This document shows, piece by piece, positions 51,659-60,662 of a DNA stretch of 64,000 nucleotides. The notes beneath the pieces are model-generated. The model was given only the letters and a program-made list of their open reading frames with translations. It was not told where the DNA came from and ran no database searches. The translations under genes and the position numbers were made by a program. Position 1 is the first letter of the stretch. Each line of letters starts with the position of its first letter. Source of the DNA: Streptomyces coffeae (GTDB taxonomy: Bacteria > Actinomycetota > Actinomycetes > Streptomycetales > Streptomycetaceae); contig NZ_JAERRF010000006.1 in the NCBI RefSeq assembly GCF_016741875.1, forward strand, positions 310,001 to 374,000, given 5' to 3'.

Positions 51659-52771
51659 TCACTCGTACATGATGTAGTCCGGCCGCGGCCGGAGGGCCAG
51701 CACCTCCTTGGGGGTCATCAGCCGGCTGCCCTCGGCGTCCTCGTCGTAGAAGAGCTTGAAACCGGTGCGCAGCCCCTCCGGCTGGTCCTTGACGAGCTTG
51801 CGCCAGGTGCTCCGCTTCATACCGGGCGATCCGATCCCGTCCGCGCTCTTGATCACCACCACACCGGGCTGCGGGCGCAGCGCCGACTGGTCGCGTACCA
51901 CGGAGACGGCCACCTGGTGGTAGACCATCGGCTTCTGTGGCAGATCGTGTTCGGCCACCAGCTTCGACAGATAGCGGGCCACCTCGGTCAGCTCCTTGCC
52001 GCTGGTGTGGCCGTAGGTGTCGCCCGGCACCTCCCCGGGACCCATGTCCCACTCCGGATCCAGCGCTATGCCCACATCGGGGTGGACGAGCCAGCTGCGC
52101 AGCGCCTTCACCTCGTCCAGGGCGGAGGACCGGCCCGGCTGGATGTTGAGCAGCAACAGGGCGCGATGGCGCTTGGCGGCCTTGTGGAAGCGGCGGATCG
52201 TGGTGTCGGGTGTCCGCGAGCGGTAGGTGCCGTCGGGGCCCGCGCTGCTGTTGGCGACGGCGGCGAGGAGCTCCAGCACGGGCTGCGGTTCCCGCCCCGC
52301 GGCGTAGGCGCGTGCGGTCTTCTCGATCTCGGCGACCCGGTCGTCGAGATCGCCGGTGCCCAGGCGGCCGAGCGCCGCCGCACCGGGCAGTCCGCAGTAG
52401 CCCACCAGCCGGTACCTCGACAGCTCCCGGCCACCGCGGGGGAGTTCGGGACGGCGCTTGGCCGGGTGGGTGGTCCGGGCGTTGCGACCGGACCCCGAGG
52501 GAGAGCGTTCGGCACCTCTGGAAGGCCCCGGGGACGTGGACGGCCGGGCGGACGCCGAACCCTTCGCGGGTGCATCCGAGCCGACCGTGCTGTCCTGCTC
52601 ACCGCATCCGGCGACCAGGCCGAGTCCGGCCGCCGCCGTCGCCGTGAGCAGTCCGCGCCGGGTGGGCGGCGATGTCCGGGGGCGGCCCGCGCCGTCCCCG
52701 GGCCGCCGGGCCTCCCGCCGGGCAGACACATCGTCATCCGGTGCGGTCTTCCCCGATGTGCTGTGAGCCAC
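51659..52771 (-). CDS. Tat-exported lipoprotein of unknown function
   Basis: 370 residues from GTG 52771 (GGAGG upstream). A long basic N-region ends in a twin-arginine motif (TRRGLLTATAAAGLG, Arg38-Arg39) and a lipobox VAGC with Cys56, so it is exported folded and anchored by lipid. A Ser/Pro-rich linker follows to about residue 115. The rest (from YRLVGYCGLPGAAALGRLGT) has barrel-like features with VGIALDPEWDMGPGEVPG and PMVYHQVAVSVVRDQSALRP, suggestive of a glycoside-hydrolase-like TIM barrel. No family is assigned. Acidic residues in the DPEWD segment are candidates for catalysis. Confidence 0.8.
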   Translation of the reverse strand: MAHSTSGKTAPDDDVSARREARRPGDGAGRPRTSPPTRRGLLTATAAAGLGLVAGCGEQDSTVGSDAPAKGSASARPSTSPGPSRGAERSPSGSGRNARTTHPAKRRPELPRGGRELSRYRLVGYCGLPGAAALGRLGTGDLDDRVAEIEKTARAYAAGREPQPVLELLAAVANSSAGPDGTYRSRTPDTTIRRFHKAAKRHRALLLLNIQPGRSSALDEVKALRSWLVHPDVGIALDPEWDMGPGEVPGDTYGHTSGKELTEVARYLSKLVAEHDLPQKPMVYHQVAVSVVRDQSALRPQPGVVVIKSADGIGSPGMKRSTWRKLVKDQPEGLRTGFKLFYDEDAEGSRLMTPKEVLALRPRPDYIMYE

Positions 52772-53058
52772 GTTCCCTCCGTCCGCGGTGCCCGGGAGGG
52801 GCCGGGCACCGGGTCTGTTCTGCGGGCCGATGGGGCTGTCCGTGCCCTCGAGCCTCTCCGGAACGACCGGAGGCGAAACGGAACGATGGCCACTGTGTGA
52901 CGAAGAGCAATCGGGGGATACGTACCGTGTGCCACGCCGCGGTTGCGGACCGCCGCTACGCGGTGGCGGGCCGGGCAAAGGGCCGACGGTCGCGGAGTCG
53001 GGGGCACCCTGGTGACCAGGAAGACGATCCGGCTCCACGAGAGGCCCCGAGGAACGAC

Positions 53059-54564
53059 ATGACCCTGCTGATCGGCATCGACATCGGCACCTCCGGCTCC
53101 AAGGGCGTCCTGGTCGGAACCGACGGCGCCCTGCTGGCCCGGGCGTCCCGCGAGCACACCACCGCCACCCCGCGACCCGGCTGGGCCGAACACGACGCCC
53201 GGACCGTGTGGTGGCGGGATCTGACGGAGCTCAGCGCCGAACTGCTCGCCGCCGTCCCGGCGGGGGAGCGGATCGGCGCGGTGGGTGTCAGCGGTATCGG
53301 CCCCTGTCTGCTGCCCACCGATGCCGATGCCACTCCGCTGCGCCCGGCGATCCTGTACGGGGTGGACACCCGCGCGGGCGAGCAGATCGCCGCCCAGCGG
53401 GAACGCTACGGCGAGTGGCAGGTGCTGGAACGCTGCGGCTCACCGCTCACCAGCCAGGCCATCGGCCCCAAACTGGCCTGGGTGCGGGAGCGGGAGCCCG
53501 AGGTCTGGGCCCGCGCCCGCCGCTGGTTCATGGCCAGTTCGTATCTGGTGCACCGGCTCACCGGTGCGTACGTCCTCGACCACCACTCCGCCAGCCAGTG
53601 CACCCCGCTGTACGACCTGCGGCGCGGCGCCTGGATCGAGGAGTGGTGCGAGGAGATCGCGCCGGGTCTCCAACGGCCGCGTCTGGTCTGGCCGTCGGAG
53701 GTGGTCGGCGAGGTGACCCCGGAGGCCCAGCGCACCACCGGCATCCCCGCGGGCACCCCGGTGATCGCGGGCACCATCGACGCCTGGGCCGAGGCCACGG
53801 CCGTCGGGGCCACCGTGCCCGGCGATCTGATGCTGATGTACGGCACCACGATGTTCCTGGTCAACGTGGTCGCCGAGGCCGCCCCCGATCCCCGGCTGTG
53901 GTCCACCCGGGGCGCCTTCCCGGACACCTACTGCCTGGCGGCGGGCATGGCCACCTCCGGCGCCGTCACCGGATGGCTGCGCGACCTCACCGGCGCGGAC
54001 TACGACACCCTCGTGGCCGAGGCCGCGGCCATCGCCCCCGGCGCCGAAGGGCTGCTGATGCTCCCGTACTTCGCGGGCGAGCGCACACCGCTCTTCGACC
54101 CCGACGCCCGCGGACTCGTCCTCGGGCTGACCCTGCGCCACGGCCGGGGACACCTCTACCGCGCGGCGCTGGAGGCCACCGCCTTCGGGGTGCGGCACAA
54201 CCTGGCCGCCATGGAAGCGGCGGGCGGGGACATCCGCCGGGTGACGGCCGTGGGCGGCGGCGCCCGGGCGCTGTGGACCCGTATCGTCTCCGATGTGACC
54301 GGACGGGCCCAGGACGTCCCCCGGTACACCACGGGCGCGGCCTACGGGGACGCGTTCCTCGCGGCGGTCGGGACGGGCCGTGCGGTGGCGGCGGACATCG
54401 CCGGGTGGAATCCGGTCGCGCACACGGTGGAACCCGATCCGGCGACGGCGGGGACGTACGACGAGCTCTACCGCCTCTATCGCGAGCTGTACCCGGCCAC
54501 CCGTGACGCGGCGCATGCCCTGGCCGCGCGTCAGCACGCCGCAGCGGACGGGCCGCCGTTGTAA
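53059..54564 (+). CDS. FGGY-family carbohydrate kinase
   Basis: 501 residues from ATG 53059. N-terminal phosphate loop IGIDIGTSGSKGVLVGTDGA (about 5-24), substrate region VSGIGPCLLPTDAD, catalytic Asp in AGTIDAWAEATA (about 238-249), and the C-terminal ATP-domain motif VTAVGGGARALWTRIVSDVT (about 395-414). Overall it resembles xylulose/gluconate-type kinases. The sugar is unknown because no isomerase, transporter or regulator lies nearby. It is divergent from the Tat lipoprotein with 287 bp in between. Confidence 0.9.
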   Translation: MTLLIGIDIGTSGSKGVLVGTDGALLARASREHTTATPRPGWAEHDARTVWWRDLTELSAELLAAVPAGERIGAVGVSGIGPCLLPTDADATPLRPAILYGVDTRAGEQIAAQRERYGEWQVLERCGSPLTSQAIGPKLAWVREREPEVWARARRWFMASSYLVHRLTGAYVLDHHSASQCTPLYDLRRGAWIEEWCEEIAPGLQRPRLVWPSEVVGEVTPEAQRTTGIPAGTPVIAGTIDAWAEATAVGATVPGDLMLMYGTTMFLVNVVAEAAPDPRLWSTRGAFPDTYCLAAGMATSGAVTGWLRDLTGADYDTLVAEAAAIAPGAEGLLMLPYFAGERTPLFDPDARGLVLGLTLRHGRGHLYRAALEATAFGVRHNLAAMEAAGGDIRRVTAVGGGARALWTRIVSDVTGRAQDVPRYTTGAAYGDAFLAAVGTGRAVAADIAGWNPVAHTVEPDPATAGTYDELYRLYRELYPATRDAAHALAARQHAAADGPPL

Positions 54565-54614
54565 GCCCCACGGCGGTGGCACCGCTGTCGGTGCCACCGC
54601 CTACCGTGCGGGAC

Positions 54615-55259
54615 ATGGGAGTGACCTCGGCCTGGGCCATCAGCGCCCACCACGACACGTTCATCGACACCCTCGCCCCGCGAATGCTGCCGCTGATCGT
54701 GGCGGAACGCGCCGCGCCCGAGGCGCAGCGGCAGTGGCGGCGCTGGCAGGATCGGCCGCTGCCCGACTGGCGGGCGTGGGGGGAGAGTTTCGGGTGCCAC
54801 GACGAGACGGAGCGGGCGGACCTGGACTCCTTCGTACAGCTCACCACCGCCGGAGAGCACATGCAGGAGCTGTACAGCGGCGGCGACCGGGACGACCCCT
54901 TCTGGATCGTCGACGATGTGTGGGAGCGCGGTGCGGACCCGGACCGGATGTTCTTCTCGGCGCACAGGAAGGACTACGCGGTGGCGTCCCTCTTCCACGC
55001 CATCGGGCCCAGCCGGGCGGCGCTGCTGCCCGGCTGGTGCGGGAACTTCCTGCTCACCTCGGCCCAGATCCGGCAGACCCTGCCCCTGGTGGAGCGCGCG
55101 CTCGGCTTCACCCCCGAGGAGCGCATCGCCGCGGAGGAGCAGGACCGGCTCGACTACTCCGCGGACGAGGAGAGCGTGTTGGACGGACCGCTGCGGCAGT
55201 GGCGTGATGCCGCCGCGGCCGGACTCGGCCTGTGCGGGGCCGCGTTGCACCTCTACTGA
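54615..55259 (+). CDS. Hypothetical soluble protein
   Basis: 214 residues from ATG 54615 (another ATG at 54576 would extend it). Mostly helical, rich in Trp, Asp and Arg, no signal or membrane segment. Visible conserved-looking blocks are SAHHDTFIDTLAPRMLPLIV, QLTTAGEHMQELYSGGDRDD and LLPGWCGNFLLTSAQIRQTL. I do not recognise the family. The gene starts 50 bp after the sugar kinase and could be co-transcribed. A role in immunity or modification is possible but not supported. Confidence 0.6.
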   Translation: MGVTSAWAISAHHDTFIDTLAPRMLPLIVAERAAPEAQRQWRRWQDRPLPDWRAWGESFGCHDETERADLDSFVQLTTAGEHMQELYSGGDRDDPFWIVDDVWERGADPDRMFFSAHRKDYAVASLFHAIGPSRAALLPGWCGNFLLTSAQIRQTLPLVERALGFTPEERIAAEEQDRLDYSADEESVLDGPLRQWRDAAAAGLGLCGAALHLY

Positions 55260-55277
55260 CGGCTGACGCGGAACGGC

Positions 55278-56243
55278 CTACCGCGCGGTGAGCACCCGGA
55301 CCGGATCGTCCGCGAGGTAGGCGCGGATGTCCTCGACCGCCTGCGTGAAGAACCGCTCGTAGTTGTTTCGCGTGACATAGCCCAGATGCGGTGTGGCCAG
55401 CAGATTCGGCAGCGAACGGTAGGGGTGGTCCGGCCCCGGCGGCTCCTCGTCGAAGACATCGACCCCCGCGCCCGCGATCCATCCACCGCGCAGGGCGTCC
55501 GCGAGCGCGCGCTGATCCACGATCGCCGCGCGCGAGGTGTTGACGAGGAACGCGCTGGGCCGCATCCGCCGCAACTCCGCGGTGCCCAGCAGTCCGCGGC
55601 TGCGGTCGCTGAGCACCAGATGCACCGAGAGGAAATCGCTGCTCTCCAGCAACTCCTCCAGGGACGAGGCGAGCCGGACACCCTCGGCCTCCGCCCGCTC
55701 CGCCGTCAGATTCCGGCTCCAGGCGGCCACCTCCATGCCGAACGCCCGGCCGATCCGTGCCACTTTGGCACCGATCTTGCCCAGCCCCAGCAGTCCGAGG
55801 CGGCTGCCGTGCAGATCGGTGCCGACCGTGCTCTGCCACGGTCCGCCGTCGCGCAGCGCGGTGCTCTCGGGCACCACATGGCGGGCGAGTCCGAGGATCA
55901 GCGCCCAGGTCAGCTCGACGGGCGGCTCCGAACTGCTCGCCGTACCGCAGACGGTCACCCCGTGCCGGGCGGCCGCCGCCAGATCCACGGAGGCGTTGCG
56001 CATCCCCGTGGTGACGAGCAGCCTCAGCCGTGGCAGCCGGGCGAAGATCTCGGCGGGGAACGGGGTGCGCTCCCGCATGATGACCACGATCTCGCAGTCC
56101 CCGACCGCCTCGACCAGCGCGTCCTGATCGGCGATGTGGTGCCGGTGCACGACCGCGTCCACCGTGTCGCGCAGCTGAGACCAGTCGGCCATCGACAGCG
56201 CCACGTCCTGGTAGTCGTCGAGCACCGCGCAGCGCCGCTTCAT
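55278..56243 (-). CDS. D-2-hydroxyacid dehydrogenase family protein
   Basis: 321 residues from ATG 56243. The NAD-binding motif is GSRLGLLGLGKIGAKVARIG (about 149-168). The catalytic Arg sits in FLVNTSRAAIVDQRALADAL (about 230-249), Glu in DVFDEEPPGPDHP and His in LATPHLGYVT. It belongs to the phosphoglycerate-dehydrogenase-like group that reduces 2-oxoacids. Substrate unknown. The gene is convergent with the hypothetical protein before it, with 18 bp between the stops. Confidence 0.9.
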   Translation of the reverse strand: MKRRCAVLDDYQDVALSMADWSQLRDTVDAVVHRHHIADQDALVEAVGDCEIVVIMRERTPFPAEIFARLPRLRLLVTTGMRNASVDLAAAARHGVTVCGTASSSEPPVELTWALILGLARHVVPESTALRDGGPWQSTVGTDLHGSRLGLLGLGKIGAKVARIGRAFGMEVAAWSRNLTAERAEAEGVRLASSLEELLESSDFLSVHLVLSDRSRGLLGTAELRRMRPSAFLVNTSRAAIVDQRALADALRGGWIAGAGVDVFDEEPPGPDHPYRSLPNLLATPHLGYVTRNNYERFFTQAVEDIRAYLADDPVRVLTAR

Positions 56244-56276
56244 CGCTGTCCTTCCGCCTGGTAGGGGTATGTCGTT

Positions 56277-56340
56277 TCTACCACCCGGCTCCACCACCCA
56301 CCTCTACCACTCGGCTCCACGACCCGGCTCCACCATCCGG
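56277..56340. repeat. Short degenerate tandem repeat CGGCTCCAC
   Basis: The stretch upstream of the dehydrogenase holds three copies of CGGCTCCAC and a related CACCTCTACCA, about 20 bp apart, in a C-rich strand. The phase near 20 bp (two helical turns) could suit multimer binding of a regulator, or it may be a simple slippage repeat. Confidence 0.45.
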
Positions 56341-56366
56341 CGGAAGCCGCCGGGGCGGGCCGGGGC

Positions 56367-57239
56367 TCACCCCAGGGTCGCGGACAGCGCCTCGGCGAAC
56401 TCCGCCGGATGCTCGGCGAGGCCCACATGGCCACCGGGGAACTCCACCACCTCGCCGCCGAATCGCTCCGCGAGCAGCGCGGCCGGACGCCGGAGGAGCT
56501 GTCCCCGGGACTCCCGGCCCGCGGCCAGGACCAGCCGGTCCGCCACCCTCTCCAGCGCGGCCACATCCGGCACATGGGTGGTGAACTGGCGCAGGATGTG
56601 CTCCAGGAAGTACGGCGTATTGGCATGCATCCGGCTGACCATATGGGTCAGATGCGGCGGCAGTTCATCCACCGGCGGACTCGCGGGCCGGTCCTCCTGC
56701 CGTTCCCTCTCCTGGCCCCCGCCGCCGGTTCCGGCGCTCATCACCGCCATGGCCGCCGCGACCCCCTCACGGCGGTACGCCGTGTGCACCTCGGCGAAGA
56801 ACGCCCGGTGGCGCTCGGCGTCGGGCAGCAGCTCCACCACCGGAGGCTCGTGGGCCACCACCAGCCGCAGCCGCTCCGGGTGGCGGGCCAGCAGGTCCAG
56901 CGCGGCGATGGCGCCGGAGCTGGTGCCGAACACACAGGCCGGTGCGCCGTCCGGCGCCACCTCCTCGAGCAGACGGTACGCGTCCTCGCTGTGGCGCTCG
57001 ACCCGCTGGTCCTCCAGCGGGCCGTCGAGCGAGCTGCGGGACATCCCGCGCGGGTCGTAGGAGACCACCGTCCAGCGGTCGGTGAAGACGGGCGCCACTG
57101 TGTCGAAGAGGGCGGCGTCGGCGGATCCGCCCGGTATCAGCAGCAGCACCGGGCCGCTGCCGCGCACCTCGTAGTGGAGGGTCGCGCCGGGTACCCGCAG
57201 GCTGCCGGTCAGGGGTTCGCCGCTGGTGTGCGTGCTCAT
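56367..57239 (-). CDS. Alpha/beta hydrolase
   Basis: 290 residues from ATG 57239. The N-terminal barrel opens LHYEVRGSGPVLLLIPGGSA. The nucleophile elbow is FGTSSGAIA (Ser about 105), the acid residue lies in the LVLAAGRES/FGGEVVEFPG region, and His is in FPGGHVGLAEHP (about 270-281). A lid insertion with GTGGGGQERERQEDRPASPP is disordered. Its start overlaps the TetR gene stop by 4 bp (ATGA), so the pair is one operon and the regulator probably controls the hydrolase. Substrate unknown. Confidence 0.9.
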   Translation of the reverse strand: MSTHTSGEPLTGSLRVPGATLHYEVRGSGPVLLLIPGGSADAALFDTVAPVFTDRWTVVSYDPRGMSRSSLDGPLEDQRVERHSEDAYRLLEEVAPDGAPACVFGTSSGAIAALDLLARHPERLRLVVAHEPPVVELLPDAERHRAFFAEVHTAYRREGVAAAMAVMSAGTGGGGQERERQEDRPASPPVDELPPHLTHMVSRMHANTPYFLEHILRQFTTHVPDVAALERVADRLVLAAGRESRGQLLRRPAALLAERFGGEVVEFPGGHVGLAEHPAEFAEALSATLG

Positions 57240-57838
57240 GAGGTGCGTCGCTTTCCGCTCGTTCGGGACCCGGAAGAGGGCCAGTGCTCCAGTGCGATGT
57301 GCAGAGCCTCGACGGTCCGCTCCCATGACGCCCGGAGGTCACGGGGGTGTCCGAAGCCGCCGTTGGCCTCAAGGCTGACGAAGCCGTGGAAGGTGCTGCG
57401 CAGCAGCCGTACCGCATCGGTCAGATCGGGTTCCGACAGCCCGTAGCCGCGCAGCATCGAGTAGGTGAGGTCGATCTTGCGCCGTCCGCCCGCCGATGCG
57501 GCGGCCGTCGCGGGGTCGATCTGGATCTGGGTGGCGGCGTAGCGGCCGGGGCGCTCCAGCGCGTAGTTGCGGTAGGCATCGGCGAACGCCACCAGGGCGT
57601 CCCGGCCCGAAAGGCCCGCCACCGCCGCCCCGAAGCGGTCCGCGATCTCGTCCGCGGCCAGCAGGGCGATCCGTGCCCGGAGCTCGGAGACGGATCGGAT
57701 GTGCGAGTACAGGCTCGCGTCCTTGACGCCGAAACTCCGCGCCAGTGCCGACATCGTGACGTTGTCCAGTCCGACGATGTCCGCCAGATCCGCCGCCGCC
57801 CGCACCACGCGCTCGGTCGTCAGACCGGCACGAACCAT
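57236..57838 (-). CDS. TetR family transcriptional regulator
   Basis: 200 residues from ATG 57838 behind GGAGGTGG. The helix-turn-helix (about 8-55) is RVVRAAADLADIVGLDNVTM, ALARSFGVKDASLYSHIRSV. The C-terminal ligand domain ends DLTDAVRLLRSTFHGFVSLE and matches the WHG/TetR_C_33 type. It is the first gene of the operon with the alpha/beta hydrolase. An operator-like CCTAGG repeat lies 27 bp upstream, so autorepression is likely. The ligand is unknown. Confidence 0.92.
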   Translation of the reverse strand: MVRAGLTTERVVRAAADLADIVGLDNVTMSALARSFGVKDASLYSHIRSVSELRARIALLAADEIADRFGAAVAGLSGRDALVAFADAYRNYALERPGRYAATQIQIDPATAAASAGGRRKIDLTYSMLRGYGLSEPDLTDAVRLLRSTFHGFVSLEANGGFGHPRDLRASWERTVEALHIALEHWPSSGSRTSGKRRTS

Positions 57839-58222
57839 GCGCCACCTCCGTGTTCCTGGTAGAACCTAGGGATCCTAGGGAAAAGGCTAGGGTACACAGG
57901 AAGTGTGAGTGTGCACATCGATTAATCCGCCGATGGGGCGGGGTGGCGACCGATCCACCACGCTGCGTCCACCACCGCAACCTGCGCCGACATCAGGTGT
58001 TCTGACGTCTCGTCATCGTGTTTGCGGCGCCACTCTTCCGGATGACATCCGGGGTCCGCACACGGTGTCCGGGGCCCGTTTCTTCACCGGAAGTTGGCCT
58101 CTCACGAGGGATCCGGACGGCTCCAGTTGTTTTGCGTCGTTGCACACCGGGCACCGCACACTCCTGACAGCAGGCATAATCGCAGCTGCGATGGGCGCAG
58201 AGGCCCAGAAAGGGGACGAACG
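57839..58222. other. Divergent intergenic region with operator, no gene seen
   Basis: 384 bp between the TetR operon and the H1-like gene. It holds the CCTAGG operator next to the TetR start. Nearer the H1-like gene, AT-richer stretches (for example ACAGCAGGCATAATCGCAG at 58167-58185) may contain its promoter. No coding signal in either strand. Confidence 0.55.
57865..57879. promoter_or_regulatory. CCTAGG repeat, probable TetR operator
   Basis: CCTAGG at 57865-57870 and 57874-57879, separated by GAT, makes a dyad; a third CTAGGG follows at 57887-57892. It lies immediately upstream of the tetR start, where repressor binding would block its own promoter. Confidence 0.6.
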
Positions 58223-58990
58223 ATGGCGCACGCATTGAGCGCGGACAGCAGTGTCGGATCCACCATCGAGGCATTGGAGGCGGAACTCCCTGAGCTTCAG
58301 AAGCAACAGCAGGCCCTCAAGGACGATTTGGACGCCGTCACCAAGCGGCTGGAGGCGGTCAGCACCGCGCTGAGCAGCCTTCAGCTGCTCTCCACCGGAG
58401 CGGTGTCCGCGGAGGTGGCCACCACCGTGGCCGTGGCGGCGTCGGTTTCCGAGCCCGCCACCGGTGACACGGCCGCCGCCACCGCGGACGTGGCCACCGA
58501 GGTGACCGAGGAGGCCGGTGCCGAGGCGGCCGCCACCCGCAAGGCGGCCATCGGCCGTCAGCGCACCAGGGGCAAGGCGAAGTCGGCCACCGGACGGGCC
58601 ACCAAGACCGCGGCCAAGAAGACCGCGGTCGCCAAGAAGGCCACCAAGAAGGCCGCGGCCAAGGCCCCGAAGTCCACCAAGGCCGCGGTGAAGGCCACCA
58701 AGGCGCCCAAGACCGTCGCCAAGGTCGCCAAGACCGCGGCGAAGGCTGCCGACAAGGCCACGGAAGCGGGCACCGGTTCCGAGCGCGCCAGCGGGCTCAC
58801 GGACAACGTGCTGGCCGCCCTGCGCAAGGCCGGTCGCCCGATGCGCGCTTCCGAGGTCAACGAGGCGCTGGGGCGCGAGGAAACGCGTACCAACGTGAAC
58901 TCGGTGCGCAACACCCTCGAGCGGCTGCGCTCGACGGACCGGGCCCAGCGCTCCGGCCGTGGCCTGTACGAGGCCGCGGCCACGAGCTGA
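58223..58990 (+). CDS. Histone-H1-like protein with coiled coil and winged-helix end
   Basis: 255 residues from ATG 58223, preceded by AAAGGGG. Three parts: an N-terminal coiled coil (about 12-55, ALEAELPELQKQQQALKDDL); a Lys/Ala-rich, proline-poor tract (about 95-190) with repeated KKA, AKK and KATKA units like histone H1 or HupS tails; and a C-terminal winged-helix-like domain (about 192-250, LAALRKAGRPMRASEVNEAL). Likely a nucleoid protein that binds DNA in a sequence-independent way through its tail, with the coil for multimerisation. Similar proteins exist in Streptomyces and are little studied. Confidence 0.8.
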   Translation: MAHALSADSSVGSTIEALEAELPELQKQQQALKDDLDAVTKRLEAVSTALSSLQLLSTGAVSAEVATTVAVAASVSEPATGDTAAATADVATEVTEEAGAEAAATRKAAIGRQRTRGKAKSATGRATKTAAKKTAVAKKATKKAAAKAPKSTKAAVKATKAPKTVAKVAKTAAKAADKATEAGTGSERASGLTDNVLAALRKAGRPMRASEVNEALGREETRTNVNSVRNTLERLRSTDRAQRSGRGLYEAAATS

Positions 58991-59392
58991 CGGCCTGGCG
59001 TCGCGCCCGGTCGGCACCCGCGTACCGCACAACCCTCCTCACCACCCTGGCCGCTGCGCCACCACTCACCGCCACCCATGGGCCGCGGTGTTGGCGACGA
59101 CAGGACTCCAGGCAAACCGAGGGCGCGGCTGACGCGGTCCGCGGAGTCGGCGGTCGGCGCGCAGGGCCCCGGGAGAGGGTGGATCCGATACGCTTCGGCG
59201 GTCCGGAACCCACCGAAGACACGGGCCATCCTCTCCCGCCCGTATCCGCGCTGCCTTGCCCGCCCGGCCCCGGCGACATCGGCAGCCGTCGGCCACCCCG
59301 GTCGCGGGGTGCCGTCGGCACCGCCACACCGCTCGCCACCACAACACCCCCGCGGCCACCGGACTGATGGCCGTCCACGCCCCGGCGCCCCG
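58991..59392. other. Intergenic region, no gene seen
   Basis: 402 bp between the convergent H1-like gene and the glycosyltransferase gene. No strong terminator; several C-rich stretches. The open frames across it lack ribosome binding sites and homology that I can recognise. Confidence 0.45.
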
Positions 59393-60529
59393 TCAGCCTG
59401 GCGCTGCCGCGTCCCGCACCGTCTCGGCGATCCGTGCGGCGGCGTCGTCCGCGAACAGCTCGCGGGCCGCCGCGATCCGGCGCTCACGTGTCCCGGAGGA
59501 CACGGTGAGCACATCCAGCAGCCGCAGCAGATCCCATGAGTCCGCCGCATGGTCCGACAGGCCCAGGGCGGCCATCCTGCGGACACCTTCCCGGCCGTGC
59601 CCCGGGATCGGGCGGTAGCCCACCACGGGCACACCCGTCGCCAGCGCCTCCAGCGCGGTCTGCCCGGCGGCGTTGTCCACCAGGGCCTGTGAGGCCGCCA
59701 GCAACCCGGGCATGTCCGGCTCCCAGCCGAGGGGCAGCACCTCCGGCCACCGCGCCAGCCCATGCCGCAGCCGCTCGTCCCGGCCGCACAGCACCACCGG
59801 CAGATATCCGCCGCCGGACAGCAGCCGCGCCGTCTCCGCCACCCGTGTCCCAGCCCCCCACGCGCCGACCGACAGCAGCACCGGTGGCCTCCCGGGCGCC
59901 CGGGCCGCGAACCGCCGCCCCCAGTCATCGGCGCCCTCCGCCGGGGCGAAGAACCGCGCCGCCACCACCGGGCCGGTGGCCGTGGCAGGACGCCCCAGCG
60001 CCCGGCGCACGGTCTCCGCGGCCTCGGCGGAGACACACAGATACCGGTCGTTGCCCGGATGCAGCCACTGCCGGTGCACCGAGAAGTCGGTGACGACGAC
60101 CGTGCTGGGCACGGTCAGCGCACCGCGCTTGCGCAGCCGCCCGGTGAGCTGCGCGGCGAGGTGGAACACCGGGACGACCGCGTCCGACCGCAGCCGCTCC
60201 ACGGTGTCCAGCAAACGGCCCTCGGCGAGCACGGCCAGCGGAGCGGTGCCGGGCCGCGGACCGGGGCCGGGACGGAAGAACGCCCGGTAGATGCCCGCGT
60301 ACACCACCGGCGCGCGGCGGATCGTCGTCCGGTAGAAGGACCGCAGCCCCGCTCCCACACCGGCGGGCAGCAGATCCAGCACATCGACCCGGTCCGCCCG
60401 GTGCCCCATCGCCTCCAGCCTGCGCACCAGCTCGCCCGCCACCGCGTCGTGCCCAGCGCCCATCCCGGCGCTCATCACCAGCAGACGGCGGGGGGAGGGG
60501 GCGCCGGAGCGGTCGGGCAGGGGCCGCAT
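59393..60529 (-). CDS. Glycosyltransferase, MGDG-synthase-like (GT28 type)
   Basis: 378 residues from ATG 60529 behind GGAGG. The N-terminal glycine motif [19 protein letters not shown] (about 20-38) and following D-x-LDLLP pattern match monogalactosyldiacylglycerol synthases and processive diglucosyl transferases. The C-terminal nucleotide-sugar site contains [20 protein letters not shown] and the acceptor/UDP motif [20 protein letters not shown]. It would transfer a sugar from UDP-sugar to a lipid or polyprenyl acceptor. It is divergent from the SDR-DMT-deacetylase operon. Confidence 0.85.
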   Translation of the reverse strand: MRPLPDRSGAPSPRRLLVMSAGMGAGHDAVAGELVRRLEAMGHRADRVDVLDLLPAGVGAGLRSFYRTTIRRAPVVYAGIYRAFFRPGPGPRPGTAPLAVLAEGRLLDTVERLRSDAVVPVFHLAAQLTGRLRKRGALTVPSTVVVTDFSVHRQWLHPGNDRYLCVSAEAAETVRRALGRPATATGPVVAARFFAPAEGADDWGRRFAARAPGRPPVLLSVGAWGAGTRVAETARLLSGGGYLPVVLCGRDERLRHGLARWPEVLPLGWEPDMPGLLAASQALVDNAAGQTALEALATGVPVVGYRPIPGHGREGVRRMAALGLSDHAADSWDLLRLLDVLTVSSGTRERRIAAARELFADDAAARIAETVRDAAAPG

Positions 60530-60662
60530 GAACACCTCCGATGGTGCGAGGCGCGCCGGGACATGGCTCACTGGAGGTAACCGCTCCGCGTGCCGTCAAA
60601 CCGCGCACCCGACGGCCGGTGTCCCGACCACCCGCCGGCCCGCAGCGAGACAGGGAGATGCC

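Noticed and set aside
58560-58770. Lys/Ala-coding repeats in the H1-like gene considered as a DNA repeat array or CRISPR
   Set aside because: The units are irregular codon-level repeats (AAG GCC) with no spacers of constant length; they encode the basic tail.
58558-60036. A 492-residue minus-strand frame spanning the intergenic region after the H1-like gene
   Set aside because: It overlaps the glycosyltransferase in a different frame and has no recognisable domain or start signal.
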